The translations under genes were made by a program, and so were the position numbers. 64,000 nt of DNA, from NCBI GenBank assembly GCA_029225065.1, contig JAQXVT010000087.1:1-64000 (forward strand), written 5' to 3'. Source of the DNA: Lachnospiraceae bacterium. Its GTDB lineage: Bacteria > Bacillota > Clostridia > Lachnospirales > Lachnospiraceae. A model generated the notes under the pieces. It searched no databases. It worked only from the letters and a program-made list of their open reading frames with translations, and had not been told where the DNA came from. This document shows, piece after piece, positions 42,965 to 52,200 of the stretch (position 1 is its first letter; each line of letters begins with the position of its first letter).

Positions 42965-43043
42965 CTGCGTCCCCTCCTTCTTCTGTATCGCCGCATCCAT
43001 TCCGCCTCTGACGTTTTGCATGCTTCTGCTGTTTCTTTTATCA

Positions 43044-43085
43044 CATTTCGTAACTGTTCAGATCCAATCACCAAAATACTCCGCA
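43044..43085 (-). repeat. Short dispersed repeat, GAACAGTTA type, copy 2
   Basis: On the minus strand this contains TATTTTGGTGATTGGATC followed by TGAACAGTTACG. It matches the copies near 8930 and 57020 and lies in the 191-base spacer between rapZ and whiA. Confidence 0.45.
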
Positions 43086-43155
43086 TTTCGTCGGTGTGGC
43101 GTATCTGCTTTTTATCTTCGCTGTTTCCATATCTGCCAGGCATTCCCTGCTGCGG

Positions 43156-44013
43156 TCAATTTCGGATATCCCGGTGCTCGATCTTCAGCCCGTACTCCTC
43201 GTGGCGGCTTAAGTAGCGATAGAGCTGCTCTGCAAGTGTCACAGAGCGATGCTGGCCTCCGGTGCAGCCGATTCCGATCACGAGCTGATTTTTGCCCTCC
43301 ACCACGTAATGCGGCAGCAGAAACTCGATCATGTCCTCCAGCTTTTCAAGGAATACGCGCGAGGCCTCAAAGCCCATCACGTAGTCCTGCACCTCCTGTG
43401 TCAGCCCCGTCTTATGCTTCAGATCATCCACATAAAACGGATTCGGCAGGAATCGCACGTCAAAGACGAGATCGCAGTCTGCCGGAATACCGTACTTGAA
43501 CCCAAACGACAGAACCGTGACAAAAATATTCCGGAACTCCTTACTGTTCACAAAAATTTTTTCCATCTCGCTGCGCAGCTCCCGCGTCAGCAGATTTGAG
43601 GTATCGATGATATAATCTGCCCGCTCCTTTAAAAATCCGATTGCTGTGCGCTCCAGGCGGATGCCCTCATCCACGCGTCCGTTTCTCGCCAGCGGATGGC
43701 TGCGCCTCGTCTCCTTGTAGCGGCGCAGAAGTGCAGGCTCACTCGCATCCAGATACAGAATCTCGTAGGAGATTCCGCGGATCATCAGCTGCTCCAGCAC
43801 CTCCTGCATGCCCCGGATCGCCTCACCGTTTCGGATGTCCACACCGAGTGCTACTTTATCATACTTGCTGTCCGACGCACACGCCAGCTCCGCAAATTTT
43901 TCCACCAGCGGAATCGGGAGATTGTCGGCACAGAAATATCCGACATCCTCCAGTATCTTCAGCGCTGTACTTTTTCCTGCTCCTGACATTCCTGTCACGA
44001 TCACAAATCTCAT
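43156..44013 (-). CDS. rapZ: RNase adapter / nucleotide-binding protein RapZ (YvcJ)
   Basis: This 285-residue protein has the P-loop VTGMSGAGKSTALKILED at its start, CADNLPIPL near residue 29, GVDIRN near 60 and the C-terminal GIGCTGGQHRSVTLAEQ, all RapZ/YvcJ marks. It binds nucleotides and, in other species, glucosamine 6-phosphate or small RNA. It is followed by whiA and preceded by murB, the usual clostridial order. A gene for YvcK, found between yvcJ and whiA in Bacillus, is missing here. Confidence 0.95.
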   Translation of the reverse strand: MRFVIVTGMSGAGKSTALKILEDVGYFCADNLPIPLVEKFAELACASDSKYDKVALGVDIRNGEAIRGMQEVLEQLMIRGISYEILYLDASEPALLRRYKETRRSHPLARNGRVDEGIRLERTAIGFLKERADYIIDTSNLLTRELRSEMEKIFVNSKEFRNIFVTVLSFGFKYGIPADCDLVFDVRFLPNPFYVDDLKHKTGLTQEVQDYVMGFEASRVFLEKLEDMIEFLLPHYVVEGKNQLVIGIGCTGGQHRSVTLAEQLYRYLSRHEEYGLKIEHRDIRN

Positions 44014-44095
44014 GGTATTTTCCGTCCTTCTTTGTTGTCCTGCCTGTTTTTCCTGACAGAGCTCTGTATTTCCACCGACTTTCTCATTTGTACTC

Positions 44096-44142
44096 CGGCA
44101 AAATAAATCTTCATGATCCGCTTCGCTACTTGCCTGACTCAG
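44096..44142. repeat. Dispersed element, copy A5 (partial)
   Basis: TTCATGATCCGCTTCGCTAC followed by TTGCCTG is nearly the same as TTCACGATCCGCTCCGCTGC followed by CTG in copy A4. It lies between murB and rapZ and its end touches the murB stop region. Confidence 0.45.
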
Positions 44143-45050
44143 TGAAACTTTCCGAGAAACTTTACTTCCGGCTCGAGCAGTACGCCCGTGTCTTCCTGTA
44201 CCTTCTTCTGCACGGCGCGGATCAGATTCCGAACATCCTCCGCCGTCGCTCCTCCTTTGTTGACCACAAAGCCGCAGTGCTTTTCGGATACCTGCGCACC
44301 GCCGACCGAAAATCCGCGCAGCCCCGCATCCATAATCAGCTTTCCTGCAAAATAACCCTCCGGGCGCTTAAACGTACTGCCCGCGCTCGGCAGATCCAGC
44401 GGCTGCTTTGTGACACGCTGTACCTTCAGCTCCTCCATGCGTCCGCGGATCGCCTCCGCATCGCCCTTCTGAAACTTCATCACTGCCTCCAGAATGATCC
44501 AGCCGTTTTTTGCCGCCAGACTCGTGCGGTATCCCAGCTCCAGCTTTTCTGCCGGAATCGTCCGGATCTCGCCCTCCTGAGTCAATACGGTCACCTCAGT
44601 CAGCACATCCTTCATCTCTCCGCCGTATGCACCTGCGTTCATCACCACAGCGCCGCCTAAGGTACCCGGAATCCCGGATGCAAACTCAAACCCGGTCAGG
44701 CTCTTAGCAAGTGCCGTTTTCGCAATCACAGACAGCATCGCGCCTGCCTGCGCCCGGATTTCTTCGCCATTTACCGAAATCTGATTCAGATTCCGACCGA
44801 TCTGAATGATCACGCCGCGGTATCCCGCATCACAGACCAGCAGATTGCTGCCGTTTCCGATGACTGTATACGGTGTCTGCGTTTCTTTGCAGATCCGGAT
44901 GCTCTCCGACACCGCCTGCCCGCTTTCCGGCGTCACAAACAGATCCGCCGGACCACCGATCCGAAACGTCGTGTGCAAAGCCATCGGTTCCTGCTGCCGG
45001 ACATTTTCCCTGCCCGCACAGCCGCACAATAATTCATAAATATTCTGCAT
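44139..45050 (-). CDS. murB: UDP-N-acetylenolpyruvoylglucosamine reductase MurB
   Basis: This 303-residue flavoenzyme makes UDP-N-acetylmuramic acid from the enolpyruvyl intermediate, using NADPH. Marks are HTTFRIGGPADLFVTPES near residue 25, the FAD-binding TVIGNGSNLLVCDAGYRGVI near 60, FASGIPGTLGGAVVMNAGAY near 118 and the catalytic Ser in LPSAGSTFKRPEG near 230. The length and lack of a loop fit the type II (Gram-positive) class. The ATG at 45050 follows GGGGGAAAAC. A promoter with an extended -10 box lies just upstream. Confidence 0.96.
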   Translation of the reverse strand: MQNIYELLCGCAGRENVRQQEPMALHTTFRIGGPADLFVTPESGQAVSESIRICKETQTPYTVIGNGSNLLVCDAGYRGVIIQIGRNLNQISVNGEEIRAQAGAMLSVIAKTALAKSLTGFEFASGIPGTLGGAVVMNAGAYGGEMKDVLTEVTVLTQEGEIRTIPAEKLELGYRTSLAAKNGWIILEAVMKFQKGDAEAIRGRMEELKVQRVTKQPLDLPSAGSTFKRPEGYFAGKLIMDAGLRGFSVGGAQVSEKHCGFVVNKGGATAEDVRNLIRAVQKKVQEDTGVLLEPEVKFLGKFH

Positions 45051-45078
45051 GTTTTCCCCCTTTTTCTGTCTTCCGCTC

Positions 45079-45087
45079 ATTATACCA
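45079..45087 (-). promoter_or_regulatory. Extended -10 promoter of the murB-rapZ-whiA cluster
   Basis: On the minus strand TGG followed by TATAAT (45084-45079) lies 29 bases before the murB start. A weak TTGCGA is 16 bases upstream of it, overlapping the end of the aminotransferase gene. Confidence 0.65.
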
Positions 45088-45095
45088 TTTTTTCT

Positions 45096-46268
45096 TTATT
45101 TCGCAAGAATTCCACTCACCCGGATGCTCTCCACCGCTTTTTTCAGCTCCTCCGGCGGAAGAACAAGCGCCATACGCACGTAGCCCTCGCCGAGGCTTCC
45201 AAAGCTGCTTCCCGGCACGCAGATTACACCGGAGCGCTCCATCAGTTCCACGCAGAACTCCTCGGAATTTGTGTACCCATCCGGCAGCGGCGCCCAGACG
45301 AACATCGTGCCCTCGCTGTCCGGAACATTCCAGCCGATCTCACGCAGACCGCCGCAGAGCACGTGGTTTCGCTCCTCATAAAGCTGACACTGCTTCTCCA
45401 CGCCATCAAACGGACCATTTAATGCAGCCACAGCGCCATACTGTACCGGAAGAAAAGTACCGTAATCAAACTGTGTGCGCAGCGCACGGAATTTCTGAAC
45501 AATCTCCCTGTTTCCAACTGCAAAGGACATACGTGCACCTGTATAGTTGAATGACTTGGAAAGTGAATAAAATTCAATGCCGATTTCCTTTGCCCCCTCA
45601 TACTGCAGGAAGGAACCGCCCTTCCGTCCGCCGTACACGATATCCGAATATGCATTGTCATGCAGAATGATGATGTTGTATTTCTTTGCAAATGCAATCA
45701 GTTCCCGGTAAAAGGACTCCGGCGCGGTGCGGCAGATCGGATTGGCCGGATAGCTGACTACCATGTATTTTGCCTGCTTCGCCACGTCCTCCGGTATCTC
45801 AGAAAGCACCGGCAGGAAGTTGTTTTCTTCCAGAAGCGGATACTGCCATACCTTTGCATCACAAAGCTGCGGTCCAATGCGGAAGATCTGATAGCCCGGA
45901 TTCGGCACAAGCACCAGATCACCCGGGTTGCACAGCGCCCATGCCAGATGCGCCATGCCCTCCTGAGAGCCGTAAAGTGACATGATCTCATCCGCCGCCA
46001 GCTCCACGTCAAATCTTCTCCTGTAGAAATTCTGCATCGCCTCGATCAGCTCCGGCAGCTCGGTCAGCGCGTACTTATAATTTTTTGGTTCCTTTGCAGC
46101 CTCGCTGACCGCCTCCATGATGTGCGGCGCCGGCTCAAAATCGGGGGTGCCGACCGAGAGGTTGTACGTTTTCTTTCCCTGCGCCTCCATCTCGTTCTTC
46201 TTCGTATTCAGAACCGCAAAGATGCCCTCTTTGATCTGGTTCGCTTTCTCTGAAAATTCGAATGTCAT
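45096..46268 (-). CDS. Class I/II aminotransferase (aspartate / LL-diaminopimelate aminotransferase-like)
   Basis: This 390-residue PLP enzyme has fold type I marks: LSVGTPDFEPAPHI near residue 37, YGSQEGMAHLAWAL near 98, the Asp and Tyr in LHDNAYSDIVYGG near 200 and the PLP Lys in FYSLSKSFNYTGARMSF near 230. The usual NPTG segment reads ANPICRTAP here. LPNPGYQIF near 120 recalls LL-diaminopimelate and alanine-type enzymes. The substrate cannot be settled. GGAGGATATGAAAA precedes the ATG. It is upstream of murB on the same strand, but murB has its own promoter. Confidence 0.88.
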   Translation of the reverse strand: MTFEFSEKANQIKEGIFAVLNTKKNEMEAQGKKTYNLSVGTPDFEPAPHIMEAVSEAAKEPKNYKYALTELPELIEAMQNFYRRRFDVELAADEIMSLYGSQEGMAHLAWALCNPGDLVLVPNPGYQIFRIGPQLCDAKVWQYPLLEENNFLPVLSEIPEDVAKQAKYMVVSYPANPICRTAPESFYRELIAFAKKYNIIILHDNAYSDIVYGGRKGGSFLQYEGAKEIGIEFYSLSKSFNYTGARMSFAVGNREIVQKFRALRTQFDYGTFLPVQYGAVAALNGPFDGVEKQCQLYEERNHVLCGGLREIGWNVPDSEGTMFVWAPLPDGYTNSEEFCVELMERSGVICVPGSSFGSLGEGYVRMALVLPPEELKKAVESIRVSGILAK

Positions 46269-46441
46269 TTTTCATATCCTCCTGCAGTGCATTTTCTGCA
46301 AATTATCCTTCTCAGACTCCGTATTCACTGAAGTCTGAAATTGTTTTTTATATCTGATCCGGCATCCATCCAATAACTATACCACTTACCTGTCTGTACA
46401 TCCTGATATCATTATTTTCAACATAATATGCCGGTTTTAAC

Positions 46442-49213
46442 TTACTTTTTCTTCTCTCTCACTGGCTTATCAGATCGTTTCTCTTTTTGCACACTATTTT
46501 GTATGGTATTGGCTCCTTTTTTCGTAACTTCCCCTGAAGCCACATTCTCTGACTCCACGAATTCCTCGTCAGTCTCCGTTTCAGCGTCCTCTTCCGGAAA
46601 CCCGTCCTCCAGCTCGTCATCATCTTCAAAACTGTATGACTCAGGAGTCTCTGTCTTTTCCTTTTCGCTTTCCTCCAGAGTCCGTCCCAAATGCGGTCCC
46701 TGTGCGAACCACTTCGGATGACGGTTCTCCAGCAGAATTGTCACAACATACAAAAGAACACATACAAGTGACAGTACAAGTCCGAGTACAAATCCAGGCG
46801 GCGTAAACTTCATCGCGATCGTATGGCTTCCGGCGCTCACGTGCACTCCGGTCAGCGCTTTGCCGACGCTGTAAAATTCCGTCTCCTGTCCGTCGACCGT
46901 GATCGTCCAGCCGGTATCGTACGGAACAGTCAGAAGCAGCGTGCCGTCTTCCTTTGCATCGATGCTTCCGCTTACTTTATTGCCATCGACCTGCACATCG
47001 GTCAGCTGGCTCTCCGCCAGCTTATCCACCACCTTCTGATAAGCGTCGTTCGCGCAGGTGTAAACCTCCGCGCACACCGTGCTGCCTTTCTGTGACTCTT
47101 TCAGATCCACCGTAAAATCAGCCATATTGTCGGTCGATGAGCCATTGATCACATACAGATGATCCGTGAAATCCTTAAAATCCTTGTCATATTCCGGTGT
47201 CGACAGACTGATCTTTGCCACTCTCGTATCGAGGCAGAGGTAGACCTGCTTGTTCTCCGGAATCTTGATGCCGTAATTCTGGCCATCCTCCATATCGATG
47301 TAACGATCCAACACATAGATCGGATCCAGTCCTGTTGCCAGCTCTACAAAGCTGTTCTGGACCTGCAGCGGCTCGCCCGCCTCGATGTCCCAGTCTTTTA
47401 TGTCGTCCTTTACCATAAAGCCAAGCGAAAGTGCATTTTCATTATAATAAAGTGCAAGCTCTCCGTCCTCCGTCAGCTTCGTGAACTGATACATCGTATC
47501 GGACTTCTTCGACGGGGATGCCAGATATTTGATGCCGAGAATGTCGTTCATCAGTTTCGTGACACCGAGGTATCCGTTTTTGTTTGTGCGCGCCTCAATG
47601 CCAAGGCTGTCACAGAACTTAATGATCGATTCCTGCATCGTCGAGTTGAACATGACAAGCGCATTTCCGCCGCAGTACATCGTGACGTTGCGCATCCGCT
47701 GTCTGTCTACCTCGCTGCGGAAAAAGGTGTTGTCGTTCTGCTCCGCCATCATGTTCTGGTAAGACACCTGATCTGCAATGTAAATGCTTCTCGTCACGTT
47801 TCCGTCGCTCGAAATGCCATAGATCGCATTCGCCGCCACTTCAACGAGCAGCACGCCGGAGAGCACCGCCGTCCAGGCCCTGCGGCCTTTTTTCAGATAC
47901 CGCCCAAGCAGCATGATTCCAAAATACAGCACGAGAAGTCCGAGCGATACGTAATACACCCACGGCTCGATGCTGCTTCCCTCTCCCTGGAAGAAAATGC
48001 AGTAAACGACGAACCCGGCCGGCACAAGAAACGCAAACAGAATCTGCGGGAGCCAGTAGCTGCGGATATGCCCCACCGCATCGTACGCCATCATCAGAAG
48101 CACCGCGATGTACAGAAACGCAAAGCGGTTCGGCAGTCCGTTCTGGATGTGGAAGCCGTGCCAGATATAGTTCAGAATATTAAATGAAAAGCTGAACAGT
48201 AAAAGTGCAGTCAGGCCATAATGCGCCAGCCGCTCCCGCAGCCGCAGCTTTCCGTCAAACAGGTACAGAAGCGCCAGCAGAATCGTCGCCACTCCGCAGT
48301 ACGCGTTCAGTCCAACCTGTGTATCAGAAATGTTCACCGGCTCAAGAAATGCCATGTGATTTTTCAGCATCTCAAAGAGGCTTGTGTAAAATTTAATGAC
48401 CGTCGGAAATTTGTTTCCCTGCATCGATTCCGACGAGGAAAGCCCCATAAAGGCCGGAAGCAGTACAAGTGACGCCATTCCGCCTGCCAGCAGCGCGTAC
48501 CATGCAAAGGTAAGTGCGCTTCTCCAGATACCGTGCCATGTAATCTTTTCCGCCGAAATCCAGCGCACCAGATAATACAGACATGAAAAAATGCACAGCA
48601 TAAATCCAATATAGTAGTTGCACCACAGTCCGTAAAACAGCGCAATTCCGAAAATTCTTCCGCTCTTTCCATCCACAATGCGCTCGATTCCGTAAAGAAT
48701 CAGCGGCAGCATCGCCACGCTGTCGAGCCACATCAGGTTGAAATAGTAGCCGATCACAAAATTGCTCAGGGCAAACATGATGCCGAATACGACCGGCAGA
48801 TACTTCCGGTTCTCATCACGCTTGTGCAGATACCAGGAAAAACATCCGCCGCACAGCGCGATCTTTAACAGAATCATCAGATCCATGAAATCGCAGACAT
48901 TTTCCGTCGGGATCAGTACCATCAGAAAATTCAGCGGACTTGCCAGATAGTACGCATAGGTTGACCAGAAGTTGTATCCAAGTCCGCCCGAGAATGAATA
49001 CAACAATGACTCACCATTCACCAGCTTGTTGTGCATGTCCGTGTAAAACGGCAGATACTGGTGCAGGGAATCAATGATCAGCACCGTCTTGTCGCCGGTC
49101 GGCCAGACGCTGATCGACGCAAATCCGATCGCGGTAGTCAGAAGCGTCAGGAAAAATCCTGCCAGAAAAAACGCGCCTCCACCTGCCTTTTTTGTTTGAA
49201 TCCATTTTTTCAT
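46442..49213 (-). CDS. YfhO family membrane protein
   Basis: This 923-residue protein has a large N-terminal membrane region with about twelve to thirteen helices (to about residue 440), an extracytoplasmic part (about 450-830) and one more helix near 840, then an acidic Glu/Asp-rich tail. The early DSLHQYLPFYTDMHNKL segment with conserved acidic residues, and the SFSGGLGYNFWSTYAYYLA stretch, are typical of YfhO. Relatives are GT-C-like and are linked to decoration of lipoteichoic acid with sugars (Bacillus and Listeria). AGGAG lies 10 bases before the ATG at 49213. It follows addA by about 50 bases. Confidence 0.9.
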   Translation of the reverse strand: MKKWIQTKKAGGGAFFLAGFFLTLLTTAIGFASISVWPTGDKTVLIIDSLHQYLPFYTDMHNKLVNGESLLYSFSGGLGYNFWSTYAYYLASPLNFLMVLIPTENVCDFMDLMILLKIALCGGCFSWYLHKRDENRKYLPVVFGIMFALSNFVIGYYFNLMWLDSVAMLPLILYGIERIVDGKSGRIFGIALFYGLWCNYYIGFMLCIFSCLYYLVRWISAEKITWHGIWRSALTFAWYALLAGGMASLVLLPAFMGLSSSESMQGNKFPTVIKFYTSLFEMLKNHMAFLEPVNISDTQVGLNAYCGVATILLALLYLFDGKLRLRERLAHYGLTALLLFSFSFNILNYIWHGFHIQNGLPNRFAFLYIAVLLMMAYDAVGHIRSYWLPQILFAFLVPAGFVVYCIFFQGEGSSIEPWVYYVSLGLLVLYFGIMLLGRYLKKGRRAWTAVLSGVLLVEVAANAIYGISSDGNVTRSIYIADQVSYQNMMAEQNDNTFFRSEVDRQRMRNVTMYCGGNALVMFNSTMQESIIKFCDSLGIEARTNKNGYLGVTKLMNDILGIKYLASPSKKSDTMYQFTKLTEDGELALYYNENALSLGFMVKDDIKDWDIEAGEPLQVQNSFVELATGLDPIYVLDRYIDMEDGQNYGIKIPENKQVYLCLDTRVAKISLSTPEYDKDFKDFTDHLYVINGSSTDNMADFTVDLKESQKGSTVCAEVYTCANDAYQKVVDKLAESQLTDVQVDGNKVSGSIDAKEDGTLLLTVPYDTGWTITVDGQETEFYSVGKALTGVHVSAGSHTIAMKFTPPGFVLGLVLSLVCVLLYVVTILLENRHPKWFAQGPHLGRTLEESEKEKTETPESYSFEDDDELEDGFPEEDAETETDEEFVESENVASGEVTKKGANTIQNSVQKEKRSDKPVREKKK

Positions 49214-49266
49214 ATGCCTGTTACTCCTCATGTGTCAGTGGCTGTCCGCACAATTGCCGGATTCAG

Positions 49267-52200
49267 TTAAAACTTCTCCGTGCCGGACAGTACAATTTCC
49301 TTCCCAAGAAAGAACGAGTAGATCACCTGCGTTTTTACCCTGCGCCCTGTCAGCTGTCCGAGCGCCTGCGCATAATACGAGAGCTGCCCGCGGTAGCGTT
49401 CCGCCAGTTTTTCACGGTCTGCGATATGGTCGGTCTTATAATCGACTAAAACGATTTCTCCGTCCTCATCTTCAAACCATGCGTCGATGATTCCCTGCAC
49501 CAGCACGGTTTCATCGCTGCTCCAGTCCTCCCGGATCGTCTCCGCCGGAACTCCGAGCACAAACGGCTGCTCCCGGTGCAGTTTTCCTGTGCGCGCGGCC
49601 TGCTCCATTCCTTTCCCGGTTTTCGTTTTCAGGAAGCGCCGGATATCCGAGAGCCGGACTGCGGTCGCTTCATCCCGGGACATTTTACCACAACTCACGA
49701 GTTCTTCCAACTGTATTTGCAGTTCCTCTTTCTTAGAAAAATCTAAATTTTCCATAAACGTGTGGTAGAGCGTACCTCTGGCCGCCCCTTTTACCGGTGT
49801 ATCCGTCTGATAAAAGCCCGGAATGATCTCCTCCTCTTCCGGCGCATAGAGCTGCTCCGCCTCCGTTTCCTCCGGCTCCTGCGAGCGCTTTTTCAGTTCG
49901 GAGACGGACAGCTTTCCGGCAATCTTCTGTCCTGCCTCATAGCGATATGCGAAATCCTCCGTAAAGACATGTGCAAGGTATTTCTCTGCTTTCTCATCCG
50001 CGCAGACGGACAGATCCGGATTCAACAAAGCGGCAAGCTCCGCCTGCTCTTCCCCTGCCTGCCGGAATTCTTCTGCATCAAAAGTCTCCTTTGCCATCAC
50101 ATAAAACTCGTAGTGCGTCAAAAAAGCATCTGCTTTATCCACCGGCTCGTCTTCCTGGCCATGTTTTTTCCACACATTCTGGTCGAATTCCTCACACGGA
50201 ATGTGCAAAGCCAGCGAAAGCATCCGCGCATCCGGATGGCGCATAAGCGCCGGCATCACCCAGTCTAGATAAGAGGACGCACCGGTCAGGGAAGAATACG
50301 GAAGCGTTCCGCCCGGCGTCGATGCTGCCTGCGCCCATTTTGCGGCCTGCTCTTCCATATTTCCCACACAGCCGGTCAGGATCAGCTTTTCCTTCGCGCG
50401 CGTCATCGCCACGTACAGTACACGCATCTCTTCGCCGAGATTTTCCATCGACGTCGTTTTCTGAATGATCTTTTTCAAAAGACTTGCCTGGCGTGTGCGC
50501 AGCCTCGTATCCACACAGTCACAGCCAATGCCAAGCGACGGATGCATGACGGCCTTCGCACGGCTGTCCGTCTCGTTGAACTGCTTTGCCATACCGCTAA
50601 CGAACACGACCGGAAATTCCAGTCCCTTGCTCTTGTGGATACTCATAATCCGCACGGTGTTGTCCGACTCAGACCCGATGTTTGCCTCGCCGTAATCCAC
50701 CTCATACTTTTTCAGATTTTCGATGTAACGGACAAAGTGATACAGCCCGCGGTAGCTCGTCGCCTCATACGCGATCGCCTTCTCCACGAGCATATCGAGG
50801 TTCGCCTTTCTCTGGCTGCCAGCCGGGAGTGCCTGCGCGTACGCGCCATAGCCCGTCTCATCCAGAATCTCCCACAAAAGCAGATGCACCGGCGTGTATT
50901 CTGCCCGCGCACGGAAGTGCTCCAGCATCTCAAAGAAATTCGCCAGCTTTTCTTTTATCGCCTTATCTGCTCCGTTTTCCTGATATGATCTGCAGCACTC
51001 ATAAAAGGATTCTGCCTCCGATTCGCTGCGGATCCACGCAAGCTCCTCCTCATCCAGGCCGCCGATCGCACTGTGCAGCACCGCCGCAAGCGGAATATCC
51101 TGCCGTGGATTATCGAGCACCTGCAGATAAGAAAGTATCGTGCGCACCTCCGCCGCCGAAAAGTAACCGCTCTGCGAACCGGTAAAATTCGGGATTCCCA
51201 TTTCCGTGAGCACCGATCCGAAGGTGTCCGACCAGCCGCTGACCGTGCGCAGCAAAATCACGATATCCCTGTACTGCACCGGGCGGTAACCGCCGCGTTC
51301 CATTCCTTCCGTCCAGCCCTCCGGCATCAGGTCCTTATCCCAGATCTGCTCCTTTCCGACCATCGCCTCGATCCGTGCACCGACCATGCGGGCCTCCGTT
51401 TCACGGCGGCGGGAAGTTTCGGATTCGGTGAGCCAGAGTTCGGTGGTGTATGCGCTGTCTTCAGATGATTCCGGGAATTTCGCCCCCGCATACAGCGCCG
51501 CATCCTCATCATACACGATTCCGCCCGGATTTTCTGTCATAATCTGGCGAAAGATATAATTTACACTGTTTAATACCTCGTGTCTGCTTCGGAAATTTTT
51601 GTGAAGGTCAATCCGCTGCGCCGTTTCCAGCTGCGGATACGCGTGATACTTCTCCAGAAAAAGTTCCGGCCTTGCCAGTCGAAAACGGTAAATGCTCTGC
51701 TTCACATCGCCCACCATAAACAGATTGTGTGCTCTGCATCCGCCTCCCGATACGCTTCCAAGGATCAGCTCCTGCACAAGGTTGCTGTCCTGATACTCGT
51801 CGATCATGATCTCTTCAAACTGCTCCGCGTATTCTTTTGCCGCAGCGGACGGATGATTTTCCCCATCCTTTCGCTCCACAAGGATCTGCAGCGCCAGATG
51901 CTCAAGATCTGAGAAGTCGAGCAGGTTCTTCTCTGATTTGCGCTCCGCAAGGCGCTTCGAAAATGCTTCCGTAAGATACGTCAGCCAGCGCACACTCAGT
52001 CCGCTTCGCTCAAATTCATCCCTGATCACTTCCGGCGTATCATAGAAATAGCGGGTTCTCACACCGGCCAGCGCCGTCTTTGCTGTTTCTCTTAAATCCT
52101 TGACAAGCTGCTTTTTCTCCTCCAGCACATCCGGGTCCTTTTTGGTCGAGAGACGCTTGTAGGGATGCATCTCCCGAAACGCAGCCGCGAGTCCGCGGTA

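Noticed and set aside
42943-43143. Small minus-strand frame between rapZ and whiA
   Set aside because: It ends inside whiA in another frame, has no good ribosome site and is very Arg-rich; the region is better explained by a dispersed repeat.
43641-44660. Open frame of 339 codons on the plus strand
   Set aside because: It spans antisense parts of rapZ and murB and their spacer, with shadow-like composition.
47159-48187. Open frame of 342 codons on the plus strand
   Set aside because: It is antisense to the YfhO gene, without a ribosome site or family likeness.
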